Of a stretch of DNA of 64,000 nt, positions 46,499 through 54,426 are shown piece by piece. Source of the DNA: Mesorhizobium sp. B2-4-15. GTDB taxonomy: Bacteria > Pseudomonadota > Alphaproteobacteria > Rhizobiales > Rhizobiaceae. A program made the position numbers and the translations under genes. Below the pieces are notes generated by a model. The model ran no database searches. It saw only the letters and a list, made by a program, of their open reading frames with translations, and was not told the origin of the DNA. Positions within the stretch are counted from its first letter, which is position 1. Every line of letters starts with the position of its first letter. The stretch is from NCBI RefSeq assembly GCF_006658505.1, contig NZ_VFUZ01000004.1:62001-126000 (forward strand), read 5' to 3'.

Positions 46499-47041
46499 AT
46501 GCTTGCCTATCGCGATGCCAAGACCATGGCGAAAGCCATGCGGGACGCGCTTGCCGACCGCGACCTGACGATCAGCCACAGCGAGGCCCTGGAAATCGTC
46601 GCGCGCCAGTTCGGACTGGCGAACTGGAATATCCTGTCGGCAAAGATCGAAGCGCCGCTCGCGAGGCAGGAGACGGTCATCTTCGAACGGACGGCGCCAA
46701 TCGTGCGCATCTTCGACGTCGCGAAGGCGCACGAATTCTACCTCGGCTTCCTCGGTTTCACTGTGGACTGGGAACACCGCCACGGCGACCACTTCCCGCT
46801 GTACACGCAGGTGTCGCGTGGCAATCTTGTCCTGCACCTGTCCGAACACGCCGGCGACGCGACGCCGGGCGGCAACATGGTTGTCTACATGAAGGGCATC
46901 CGCGACTTCCACGAGGAGCTTGCGGGTAAGAACTACCGCTATATGAAACCCGGCTTGGAAGATGAGGACGGGCGGCTGACGGTCGAGGTCATCGACCCGT
47001 TCAGCAACCATATCCGCTTCATGGAAATCACCGGCGAATGA
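46499..47041 (+). CDS. Glyoxalase/bleomycin-resistance superfamily protein
   Basis: A 180-residue protein. The N-terminal 45 residues (MLAYRDAKTMAKAMRDALAD, then LTISHSEALEIVARQFGLAN) form a helical domain seen in this subgroup. The C-terminal part is a vicinal-oxygen-chelate domain. TAPIVRIFDVAKAHEFYLGF starts it, and VEVIDPFSNHIRFMEI ends with the Glu that normally binds metal. Homologues are annotated as bleomycin-binding or glyoxalase-like proteins with no proven activity. A second, DHFR-like gene follows 169 bp later on the same strand. Confidence 0.85.
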   Translation: MLAYRDAKTMAKAMRDALADRDLTISHSEALEIVARQFGLANWNILSAKIEAPLARQETVIFERTAPIVRIFDVAKAHEFYLGFLGFTVDWEHRHGDHFPLYTQVSRGNLVLHLSEHAGDATPGGNMVVYMKGIRDFHEELAGKNYRYMKPGLEDEDGRLTVEVIDPFSNHIRFMEITGE

Positions 47042-47210
47042 GTTGGTACGGCAGTTGCCCCGACGGCGGCTTGCCATCCGAATCGATCGTCGAGCTTGGC
47101 CGCGAGGTCCGGACACGCGTCTTTGCATCGCCAAAGACACCACTTGCAATTCGCAATCAGTTTGCTACAAAATCTGCTTGCAAAACACAACTGACGATCG
47201 AGGAGGTTTC

Positions 47211-47855
47211 ATGTCAAGGCTGCGTGTCAATGCATTCACCCTATCGCTCGACGGTTATGGCGCCGGTCCAAACCAGGACTTGGAGAATCCGCTCGGCGTT
47301 GGTGGGAAAGCGCTGCACAAATGGGCCTTCACCACCCGCACCTTCCGCAAGATGTTCGGCGAGGAAGGCGGCGCCACGGGCGTCGACGAGGATTTCGCGG
47401 CGCGGAGCTTCGAAGATGTCGGCGCATGGATCCTGGGCCGCAACATGTTCGGACCGATCCGCGGCGAATGGCCCGACGACAGCTGGAAAGGCTGGTGGGG
47501 CGACAATCCGCCCTATCACGTGCCGGTCTTCGTGCTGACGCATCATGCGCGTGAGCCTGTCGTCATGGAAGGCGGCACGACCTTTCATTTTGTCACCGAG
47601 GGCATCCATTCGGCACTTGAGCAAGCGAAGGCGGCGGCTGATGGCAAGGATGTGCGGGTCGGTGGCGGCGTCGCGACGATCAGGCAATATCTGCAGGAGA
47701 AACTTATCGACGAGATGCATCTCGCGATCTCGCCTGTGCTACTCGGCGCTGGCGAAAACCTTCTGGCTGGCCTCGACCTGCCGAAACTCGGCTACCGATG
47801 CAGCGAACAGGTCGCTTCGCCGCACGCCATGCATGTGGTCATCGAGCGGGCATAG
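47211..47855 (+). CDS. Dihydrofolate reductase family protein (RibD C-terminal-like)
   Basis: A 214-residue protein of the RibD_C/DHFR fold. The start RLRVNAFTLSLDGYGAGPNQ and the block VGGGVATIRQYLQEKLIDEM are typical; the latter holds the NADPH-binding GG. It lacks the deaminase part of RibD. Such stand-alone proteins occur widely in soil bacteria with unknown substrate. GAGGAGG lies seven bases upstream of the ATG at 47211. The 169-bp upstream gap holds repeated TTGCAA-type motifs that may be promoter parts. Confidence 0.88.
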   Translation: MSRLRVNAFTLSLDGYGAGPNQDLENPLGVGGKALHKWAFTTRTFRKMFGEEGGATGVDEDFAARSFEDVGAWILGRNMFGPIRGEWPDDSWKGWWGDNPPYHVPVFVLTHHAREPVVMEGGTTFHFVTEGIHSALEQAKAAADGKDVRVGGGVATIRQYLQEKLIDEMHLAISPVLLGAGENLLAGLDLPKLGYRCSEQVASPHAMHVVIERA

Positions 47856-47897
47856 CCGCGACTCCGGTCATTGGCGAAACCCGCGGGTGCAAGCGTC

Positions 47898-48036
47898 TTT
47901 CTCCCCGTCACTATACGGGGAGAAATGCCCGGCAGGCCAATGAGGGGCAGCGCAACCGTCGAAGAGTAGCGACAAGCTACCAGTGGATTTGGAGGGTGCA
48001 GGAGTGAAAAGCCGTCCTTGATGCCGGCGCTGCCCC
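47898..48036. repeat. Rhizobial palindromic intergenic element
   Basis: The left stem is TTTCTCCCCGT-CACTAT-ACGGGGAGAAA (47898-47925), followed by the core CCGGCAGG. Outer arms GGGGCAGCGC (47944-47953) and GCGCTGCCCC (48027-48036) form a second inverted pair. The core and the layout match the paired copies at 29.7-29.9 kb, so both are probably one repeat family. It separates the convergent DHFR-like and PPK2 genes. Confidence 0.65.
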
Positions 48037-48043
48037 TTGCGCC

Positions 48044-48964
48044 TCAATACTTCTCCGGCACGTAAAGTTCGCGCGGCAGAACCTGGCGCTCGTATTCCGG
48101 GTTGAACACGCGCTCGGGCAGTGTGATCTCCTCGTGCGGCACATCTTCATACGGCATCTGCTTCAACAGATGATCGATGCAGTTGAGCCGCGCGCGCTTC
48201 TTGTCGTTGCCCTCGACGATGAACCACGGCGCTTCGGGAATGTTGGTGCGGGCGAAGGTCTCTTCCTTGGCCTTGGTGTATTGCTCCCAGCGCACACGCG
48301 ACTGGAGATCCATGGGCGACAGCTTCCACTGTTTCATCGGATCATGGATGCGCATCAGGAAGCGCATCTGCTGTTCCTCATCGGTGATCGAGAACCAGTA
48401 TTTGACCACAGTGATGCCCGAGCGCACCAGCATGCGCTCGAACTCCGGCACGTCATGGAAGAACTCCTCGACCTGGTCGTGCGAGGCAAAGCCCATCACC
48501 CGTTCAACGCCGGAACGGTTGTACCAGGAGCGATCGAAGAGCACGATCTCGCCGCCTGCGGGCAGATGCGGGACGTAGCGCTGGAAATACCATTGCGACT
48601 TCTCGCGCTCGGTCGGCGCCGGCAACGCCACGACACGGCAGATGCGCGGATTGAGCCGCTGGGTGATGCGCTTGATGACGCCGCCCTTGCCGGCGGAGTC
48701 ACGGCCCTCGAAAATCACCACCAGCTTCTTCTTGTGGTAGGCGACCCAGGACTGGAGCTTGATCAATTCGGACTGCAAGGTGATCAGGTCGCGAAAATAC
48801 TGCATGCGATCGATCGAAGGCGGATGCGAGTTCTTGTAGATCTTGGCGATCTCCATCGACAGCGCCGGCTCCGACATTTCGAGTTCATAATCTTCGTCGA
48901 GCGTGTCGGCGAGCTCGGCTTCGAGCCAGTCCTTGGCGGGAGAATTCTGTTTTAGCTCGGTCAT
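48044..48964 (-). CDS. ppk2: Polyphosphate kinase 2
   Basis: A 306-residue class I PPK2 (single domain), which transfers phosphate between polyphosphate and nucleoside di- or monophosphates. Walker A is GRDSAGKGG (residues 87-95). Walker B is IVLFDRSWYNR (about 139-149), and the lid is in VERVMGFASHDQVEEFF. The C-terminal half continues with IHDPMKQWKLSPMDLQSRVR and WEQYTKAKEETFARTNIPEA, typical of the family. ATG at 48964 follows a region without coding similarity. ADP versus GDP preference cannot be judged. Confidence 0.95.
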   Translation of the reverse strand: MTELKQNSPAKDWLEAELADTLDEDYELEMSEPALSMEIAKIYKNSHPPSIDRMQYFRDLITLQSELIKLQSWVAYHKKKLVVIFEGRDSAGKGGVIKRITQRLNPRICRVVALPAPTEREKSQWYFQRYVPHLPAGGEIVLFDRSWYNRSGVERVMGFASHDQVEEFFHDVPEFERMLVRSGITVVKYWFSITDEEQQMRFLMRIHDPMKQWKLSPMDLQSRVRWEQYTKAKEETFARTNIPEAPWFIVEGNDKKRARLNCIDHLLKQMPYEDVPHEEITLPERVFNPEYERQVLPRELYVPEKY

Positions 48965-49134
48965 GTCAGCTGCTCCGCTTGCAAGCCCTGTCGGTTCCCG
49001 GACGGCGCCCCAAATGTTGGCCGGCGGCCTGAAATGGAACACCTGAGCCGACTTCAATATAGGCCGGCAGTGACGGTTTTATTGCAGCCCAGCCGCGATT
49101 GCAGCCACTGCGGCTCACCGAAGGCGCCTGACGC

Positions 49135-50106
49135 CTAACCTTCGATGAACCGCCAGAGTTCGGGGTCGGGTTCGATCTGACCGCTGAGCACGAAATATTT
49201 GTAGAGCACGAGCAGGGAGATCGCCTGCTCGTCTCGTTCATTGGAAAATTTGCGGCAATAGGCGTTGGCTGCGGCGATGATACCCTCCGCCGCCGCCGGA
49301 TGCGCTTCGAAATAGCGCACCTTTTCGCCGAGATCGGCGAAATCAGGATCGAGTGGCACATAGTGGACATTGGCTTGGAGTTGGCTCTCCGCGAACCATG
49401 TCTCATAGGTCGGCGGCGGCATCAGGCAGAGCGAGTTGGAATTCATGATCCATTTGAGGTTGGTCGCCACGTCATTGCCCTCGAGCGAGACGATGTAGCG
49501 GTAGCGCAGATGCTGGCTGATGCTGAGAAAGGGCTTGCTGTATTCGGCCGGTGCACTTCGCTTATGCGAACCCACGTCGCAGAAAGGCAGGTCACGCGCT
49601 GCGTCCAGGAACCGTGTCCTGATCGGATTGTTGAGATCGCCGCGCCAGATCACGATCGGCAGCTTGTCGGCAAAGGCGACCGCGTCGTCCGGCATGTAAA
49701 AGTGGCGGAACTTGTTGAACTTCAGGATGACCGCGTTGCTGTTGTCGGCGCGGATCGGCCGATCCTTCACGAGTGTCGGCACCTTCGGGACATGCCTGAC
49801 GTCGCCGAACTCCAGGTCGAGGAGCAATGCCCGATCGAAATAGCGGGCGAACTCTTTCAGGTCGTAATAGTACATGCTCGGCTCAAACGGCATCTTGTCG
49901 ATGCGCACCGCATCCGGGCTTGGCATAAAGGTGCCCTGCAGCTTGTTGTAGTCATTCAACCGCCGGCGCACGGCCTCATCCGAGAGCCTGGCCTGCTCCA
50001 GGCGGGCCGCCAGCCGTCGTCGGAAGAGGACCTGGGGGGCGATATCGCGCATGACGTTTCGCGCATAGTAGAAAACCTTCTGCGTCGTTCGTTTTATGGT
50101 GGCCAT
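49135..50106 (-). CDS. Glycosyltransferase family 90 (CAP10/LpsA-like), copy 1
   Basis: A 323-residue protein of the CAP10/GT90 family, found in rhizobial lipopolysaccharide core genes such as lpsA. Family blocks are LLLDLEFGDVRHVPKVPTLV, KLPIVIWRGDLNNPIRTRFL, SKPFLSISQHLRYRYIVSLE and the C-terminal MNSNSLCLMPPPTYETWFAE. It is closely related to copy 2 at 50.3-51.2 kb, which is next upstream on the same strand. Its C-terminus ends GQIEPDPELWRFIEG, which serves as a reference for the shifted end of copy 2. Acceptor sugar unknown. Confidence 0.88.
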   Translation of the reverse strand: MATIKRTTQKVFYYARNVMRDIAPQVLFRRRLAARLEQARLSDEAVRRRLNDYNKLQGTFMPSPDAVRIDKMPFEPSMYYYDLKEFARYFDRALLLDLEFGDVRHVPKVPTLVKDRPIRADNSNAVILKFNKFRHFYMPDDAVAFADKLPIVIWRGDLNNPIRTRFLDAARDLPFCDVGSHKRSAPAEYSKPFLSISQHLRYRYIVSLEGNDVATNLKWIMNSNSLCLMPPPTYETWFAESQLQANVHYVPLDPDFADLGEKVRYFEAHPAAAEGIIAAANAYCRKFSNERDEQAISLLVLYKYFVLSGQIEPDPELWRFIEG

Positions 50107-50267
50107 CGTACCACGTTGATATCAGGACAAACGCGACCAAAACACCCGGCAGCTGAGTTAGTTCCTGCGCCATCCACACACGTCATTGTGCCAGGCATTT
50201 CGCGATCCGGTGTCATCCAAAAGCGAGACCAATGGCGCCGACGCCAGTGTCGCCGGTAACTAGCCCA

Positions 50268-51230
50268 CTATGTAACGCCAGATCTCGGCATCGGGCTTGA
50301 TCTGCCGCTGAGCACGAAATATTTGTAGAGCACCAGCAGCGAGACCGCCTGCTCCGTCTGTTCGTTGTCGAATATCCGGCAATAAGCGTTGGCGGCCGCG
50401 ATGATGCGCTCGGCCTTCGCCGGGTGCCGTTCGAAATAGGCCACATGTTCGGCCAGGTTCGAGAAATCCGCTTCAAGCGGTACATAATGGACATTGGGCT
50501 CGAGCAGCCGCTCCGCGAACCACGTCTCATAGGTCGGCGGCGGCATCAGGCAGAGCGACTTCGAATTCATGATCCATTTGAGATTGGTCGCCACGTCATT
50601 GCCTTCGAGCGAGACGATGTAGCGATAGCGCTGATGCTGGCTGATGCTGAGAAAGGGCTTGGCGTATTCGGCTGGCGCGTTCGGCTTGTGCGAGCCGGCA
50701 TCGCAAAACGGCAGGTCACGCACAGCCTTCAGGAATCTTGTCCTGATCGGATTGTTGAGATCACCGCGCCAGACCACCGCAGGCAGCTTGTCGGTGAACG
50801 AAATGGCGTCGGCCGGCATCTGGAAGTGACGAAACTTGTCGAGCTTCATGATGACCGCGTTCTTGTCGTCATCACGGATCGGCCGGTCCTTCACGATCGA
50901 CGGCACCTTCGGCACATTCCTGACGTCGCCGAACTCCAGGTCGATGAGCAATCCGGGATCGAAGTAGCGGGCAAATTCCTTCAGGTCGTAATAGTACATG
51001 GTCGGCGTGAAGGGCAGCTTGCCGACGCGCACGGCATTCGCGCTTGGCGTGAAACCATCCTGCAGCTGATTGTAGTAGTTCAACCGCCGGCGCGCCGCCT
51101 CATCGGAAAGCCTCGCCTTTTCCAGGCGAATGCCCAGCCTGCGTCGGAACAATGCTTGCGGAACGGCATCGCGCGCAACGTTTCGCGCATAATAGAAGAC
51201 CTTTGCCGACGTCCGCGCAATTGTGGCCAT
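50268..51230 (-). CDS. Glycosyltransferase family 90, copy 2, with frameshifted C-terminus
   Basis: A 320-residue paralogue of copy 1. The two proteins share nearly all blocks (LEFGDVRNVPKVPSIVKDRP, WRGDLNNPIRTRF, PPPTYETWFAERLL). Its last 13 residues differ. After VLYKYFVLSG the reading gives RSSPMPRSGVT. Restoring one base near 50304 would give QIKPDAEIWRYIVG and a stop at 50260, matching copy 1. So a single-base deletion, real or a sequencing slip, has changed the end. The catalytic part is intact, so the enzyme may still work. The spacing to copy 1 is 161 bp without further genes. Confidence 0.85.
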   Translation of the reverse strand: MATIARTSAKVFYYARNVARDAVPQALFRRRLGIRLEKARLSDEAARRRLNYYNQLQDGFTPSANAVRVGKLPFTPTMYYYDLKEFARYFDPGLLIDLEFGDVRNVPKVPSIVKDRPIRDDDKNAVIMKLDKFRHFQMPADAISFTDKLPAVVWRGDLNNPIRTRFLKAVRDLPFCDAGSHKPNAPAEYAKPFLSISQHQRYRYIVSLEGNDVATNLKWIMNSKSLCLMPPPTYETWFAERLLEPNVHYVPLEADFSNLAEHVAYFERHPAKAERIIAAANAYCRIFDNEQTEQAVSLLVLYKYFVLSGRSSPMPRSGVT

Positions 51231-51425
51231 GGTTCACTTGATCAAACGGGCAGCTCTCAAGACGCTGGCGCCCTGGCGTTTCCTACATCATTGTGGCGCC
51301 CGTCTGGCAAGGCCCCGGCATATCTTCGACGTCAGCACCCACGCACTGTCGTTTCAGCTGTTGTGTTTGACGGCTAATGCTCCTAGGCAGGTTCAAAGCC
51401 GCAAGGCAGGTCAAAGGGAGCCGAT

Positions 51426-51572
51426 ATGGCGCGAGCACCGAACTACGATCAGGAACGCAAGGAACGCGACCGGCAGAAGGCGGCCAAAAAGGCCGAGAAG
51501 CTGGCGGCCAAGGTTGCCGCGCGGGAGCGGTCGAAGCCCGAGGCCAAGGTCGAAGCCGAAACAGGGGAATGA
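51426..51572 (+). CDS. 48-residue highly charged small protein
   Basis: A short gene whose product (MARAPNYDQERKERDRQKAA, then KKAEKLAAKVAARERSKPEA, ending KVEAETGE) is almost entirely Lys, Arg, Glu, Asp and Ala and should form one long helix. GGGAG lies 9 bp before the ATG. I do not recognise a family, although similar short helical proteins are common in rhizobia. It is a plausible nucleic-acid-binding or stress protein, but nothing more can be said. Confidence 0.65.
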   Translation: MARAPNYDQERKERDRQKAAKKAEKLAAKVAARERSKPEAKVEAETGE

Positions 51573-51623
51573 CGGCAACAGGCCCGCGATTGCCGGCTCC
51601 GTCTTAACGCATGTCGCGCTGCG

Positions 51624-51884
51624 TCAGGCGGGCGCCTTGTCGCTGATGAATACGTCCACTTCACGCGCCGCGGCGATGAAGGCGCGCCGGGCATTCATGG
51701 CCGGCTTATCGCCGGCCAGCGCGTCGTGGCAGGCCTGAAGTGCCGCGCGATGCTTGGGACTGCGCTTGCCGGGCCAGCTGTTGAGGAGGTAATCGGAAGC
51801 CTCCCTCGCCGAACGCAAGAGCTGAGTGCTTCCTGCCGTGACGGACTTGACGGTCACGGGCGTTTCAAATCGGTTGTTTTCCAT
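51624..51884 (-). CDS. DUF982 protein
   Basis: An 86-residue protein with the DUF982 pattern: FETPVTVKSVTAGSTQLLRS near the start, then ASDYLLNSWPGKRSPKHRAA and ACHDALAGDKPAMNARRAFI. DUF982 proteins are numerous in rhizobia, especially on plasmids, and have no known function. The start at 51884 (MENNRFETPV) is chosen because the upstream extension shows no family similarity. It is convergent with the small basic protein gene. Confidence 0.8.
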   Translation of the reverse strand: MENNRFETPVTVKSVTAGSTQLLRSAREASDYLLNSWPGKRSPKHRAALQACHDALAGDKPAMNARRAFIAAAREVDVFISDKAPA

Positions 51885-51987
51885 CGCCGCTCTTACGCTA
51901 TCGGCGCCCACGAAGCGAGGCCGAAAGTGCGCTCCGCGTCCGGACACCGCCTTTTTGCCCGGCGAGTGCCCTGCCCGTCCAAGGCCG

Positions 51988-52653
51988 CTAAGCGGGGACG
52001 ACTGCAAATCCTCTGGCGCGAAGACCGCGCCGATCGTTGGCAAGCGACGTCACCAGCCGGTCGCGGCTGCCGATGATGTGGGCTGAAAGCCGGCGCGCGG
52101 CTTCATCAGCGTCGCCAAGCCGTGTTGCCGCCAGAATGGCGCGATGTTCGGCCCAGGCGCGGCCAAGGGCGGCTTCGTCGCGCACCTCCAGCCAGCGAGC
52201 ACGCGACAGGCGCGTCATGGCATCGCGCACCGCCCTGAACAGGAATTCGTTGCCCGACAGCCGCGCCAGCTCGATGTGAAAATCCATGCCGACACGGTGC
52301 CATTCCTCGCGACGAGTGTTTTCGTCGCAGGAATCGAGCATCGCCTCGATGACGTCGAGGGCGCTCCTTTCGTCGTGCGCGCATGTCAGCCTCAGAGCCG
52401 CGACCTCGACCGCTTCGCGATAGACCGCGATCTGCTCAAGCTCGGCCAGGTTGATGGGCGAGACCGTCCAGCCGCGCCCGTCCCTGCCGACAAGGCCCTC
52501 GGTTTCCAGCCGCAGCAGTGCTGCCCTAACCGGTGTGCGCGAGGCGCCGAAGCGGCCTTCGATCCATCGCTCGGTCAATTTCTCGCCGGGACCGATCTCG
52601 AGCCCCAGGATCATTTCGCGCAACCGTCGTTCGACATTCTGCATTTGCGACAT
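51988..52653 (-). CDS. GntR-family transcriptional regulator (FCD domain)
   Basis: A 221-residue regulator. The winged helix covers residues 5-70: NVERRLREMILGLEIGPGEK, LTERWIEGRFGASRTPVRAA, LLRLETEGLVGRDG. The ligand-binding FCD domain follows with FHIELARLSGNEFLFRAVRD and the metal-type histidines (MDFHIEL, WAEHRAI, LSAHIIG). It is divergent from an MFS exporter gene, and a set of GGTATCC repeats lies between them. It probably controls that gene and itself; the inducer is unknown. Confidence 0.88.
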   Translation of the reverse strand: MSQMQNVERRLREMILGLEIGPGEKLTERWIEGRFGASRTPVRAALLRLETEGLVGRDGRGWTVSPINLAELEQIAVYREAVEVAALRLTCAHDERSALDVIEAMLDSCDENTRREEWHRVGMDFHIELARLSGNEFLFRAVRDAMTRLSRARWLEVRDEAALGRAWAEHRAILAATRLGDADEAARRLSAHIIGSRDRLVTSLANDRRGLRARGFAVVPA

Positions 52654-52708
52654 CGCGCTGCCCTTTTTCTGAAGCCCGCATTGACAGCGGCCGGGTCGGA
52701 GTTCATGA

Positions 52709-52741
52709 CGGATACCGAACTGGTATCCCAAAGTGGTATCC
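52709..52741. promoter_or_regulatory. Probable operator between gntR and the MFS gene
   Basis: GGATACC at 52710-52716 and GGTATCC at 52722-52728 form an inverted pair. A further GGTATCC lies at 52735-52741. The set is in the 119-bp divergent region 55-90 bp upstream of the gntR start. The palindromic layout fits a GntR/FCD dimer site controlling both genes. Confidence 0.55.
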
Positions 52742-52772
52742 GCAACAAGTGCTGATATCGAGCAGGCAGGAC

Positions 52773-54026
52773 ATGACACAGGAAGACGCTCAACAAAGCG
52801 GCCACAACATCCATTGGCGGCGCAACCTCGCCGTCTGTTTTGCGGGCTCGTTCAGCACGCTCATCGCCATGACGCTGCTGTTGCCTTTCCTGCCGCTCTA
52901 TGTCGGACAGCTCGGCGCCCAGGGCCATGCGGCGATCGTGCAGTGGTCCGGTATCGCCTATGGCGCCACCTTTTTCGCCGCCGCCCTTGTCGCGCCGTTG
53001 TGGGGCCGGCTGGGCGACCGCTATGGCCGCAAGGTGATGCTGGTGCGCGCCAGCTTCGGCATGGCGATCTGCATGTCGCTGACGGGCATGGTCGAGACGG
53101 TCTGGCAATTGGTGTTGCTGCGCCTGCTGATCGGCTTTGCCGGCGGCTATTCCTCCGGTTCGACCATTCTGGTGGCCATGCAGACACCCAAGGACCGCTC
53201 CGGCTGGGCGCTGGGGGTCCTGTCGGCCGGGATCACGGCCGGCTCGCTGGTCGGCCCCTTGCTCGGCGGCGCGCTGCCGCCGGTGATCGGCATTCGCGCC
53301 ACCTTCCTGTTGTCCGGCGCCGTTATCTTCCTTGCCTTCCTGGCGACGACCTTCCTGATCAAGGAGAACCCGCGCCCGAAGCCCGCCAAGTCGGCGTCAG
53401 GCACAAAGCCGAAAAGCGGCTGGTCGCGGATCCCGGACAAACGCCCGGTGGTGGCCATGCTGGCGACCGGCATGCTGCTTGCCTTCGCCAACATGTCGAT
53501 CGAACCTATCATCACTGTCTATGTCCAGCAGCTCATCGAGGATCAGAGCCGCGTGACGATGGTCGCCGGCGTGGTGATGTCGGCGGCGGCCCTTGGGACG
53601 ATCCTGTCGGCATCGTGGCTTGGCAAGCTTGCCGACCGTGTCGGCCACTGGAATGTCGTCGTAGGAGCGTTGGCCGTCTCGGCCCTGCTGCTCATTCCGC
53701 AGGCCTTCGTCACCAATGGCTGGCAACTGATCGGCCTGCGTTTCTTGATGGGCCTGGCGCTCGGCGGCCTGCTGCCCTGCATCACCAGCGTCATTCGCCA
53801 CAACATTCCCGACGGCGTTGGCGGCAACGTGCTTGGGCTGGCGATTTCGGCGCAATATGTCGGCCAGGTCGCGGGGCCGCTGTCCGGCGGCTTCGTGGGC
53901 GGTCACTTCGGCATGCGGGCTGTATTTGTCGGCACATCGGTGTTGATGGCCGGCGGTGCCATCTACAACTGGATTGTCCAGTCGCGACGGACACGGCATA
54001 TGGTGCTGGTACCGGGCGCGCCCTAA
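52773..54026 (+). CDS. MFS drug-exporter-like transporter
   Basis: A 417-residue twelve-helix major facilitator of the DHA1 type. Helix 1 begins NLAVCFAGSFSTLIAMTLLL. Motif A is APLWGRLGDRYGRKVMLVRA, and helix 5 carries GITAGSLVGPLLGGALPPVI (motif C, antiporter type). A charged loop divides the two halves (KPAKSASGTKPKSGW). Divergent GntR control suggests induction by its substrate. The ATG at 52773 follows AGGCAGGAC. DUF423 follows after 34 bp. Confidence 0.9.
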   Translation: MTQEDAQQSGHNIHWRRNLAVCFAGSFSTLIAMTLLLPFLPLYVGQLGAQGHAAIVQWSGIAYGATFFAAALVAPLWGRLGDRYGRKVMLVRASFGMAICMSLTGMVETVWQLVLLRLLIGFAGGYSSGSTILVAMQTPKDRSGWALGVLSAGITAGSLVGPLLGGALPPVIGIRATFLLSGAVIFLAFLATTFLIKENPRPKPAKSASGTKPKSGWSRIPDKRPVVAMLATGMLLAFANMSIEPIITVYVQQLIEDQSRVTMVAGVVMSAAALGTILSASWLGKLADRVGHWNVVVGALAVSALLLIPQAFVTNGWQLIGLRFLMGLALGGLLPCITSVIRHNIPDGVGGNVLGLAISAQYVGQVAGPLSGGFVGGHFGMRAVFVGTSVLMAGGAIYNWIVQSRRTRHMVLVPGAP

Positions 54027-54060
54027 GGCGGGCCTGGCCCGCCGCAAGAAGGAGCCCGAC

Positions 54061-54426
54061 ATGACCCTCGCCGATCCGAACGGCAGCCGTATGCTTGTGT
54101 TTGCCGGCGGTCTCGTCGGCGCGGCGGGCGTGGCGCTGTCGGCAGCAGCCGCGCACCGCGGCGGCGCCTTCACCGGCACCGCCGCGTCATTCCTTTTGAT
54201 GCACGCGCCGGTGTTCCTGGCCGTCGGTCTCGTCGGCGCGAATCGCTTTCTGCGGATCGCCAGCTTCGCCCTGCTTGCCGGGCTCCTGCTTTTCGCGGGC
54301 GATCTCCTCGCCCGCGATTTCCTCGGATCGAGACTGTTTCCGATGTCGGCGCCGATCGGCGGCACCCTGCTCATCGCAGGCTGGCTGGGGATAGCAATTT
54401 CTGCGCTGACGCGTCCACGTCCTTAG
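54061..54426 (+). CDS. DUF423 (YgdD-like) membrane protein
   Basis: A 121-residue membrane protein with four helices, for example MLVFAGGLVGAAGVALSAAA and FLRIASFALLAGLLLFAGDL. The DUF423 signature includes AAHRGGAFTGTAASFLLMHA and GGTLLIAGWLGIA. GGAG precedes the ATG. Unknown function, widely conserved. It may be co-transcribed with the MFS gene 34 bp upstream. Confidence 0.85.
   Translation: MTLADPNGSRMLVFAGGLVGAAGVALSAAAAHRGGAFTGTAASFLLMHAPVFLAVGLVGANRFLRIASFALLAGLLLFAGDLLARDFLGSRLFPMSAPIGGTLLIAGWLGIAISALTRPRP

Noticed and set aside
52733..54064. 443-codon plus-strand frame overlapping the MFS gene
   Set aside because: Out-of-frame shadow, rich in Arg, Ala and His; the MFS frame has twelve helices and motif A.
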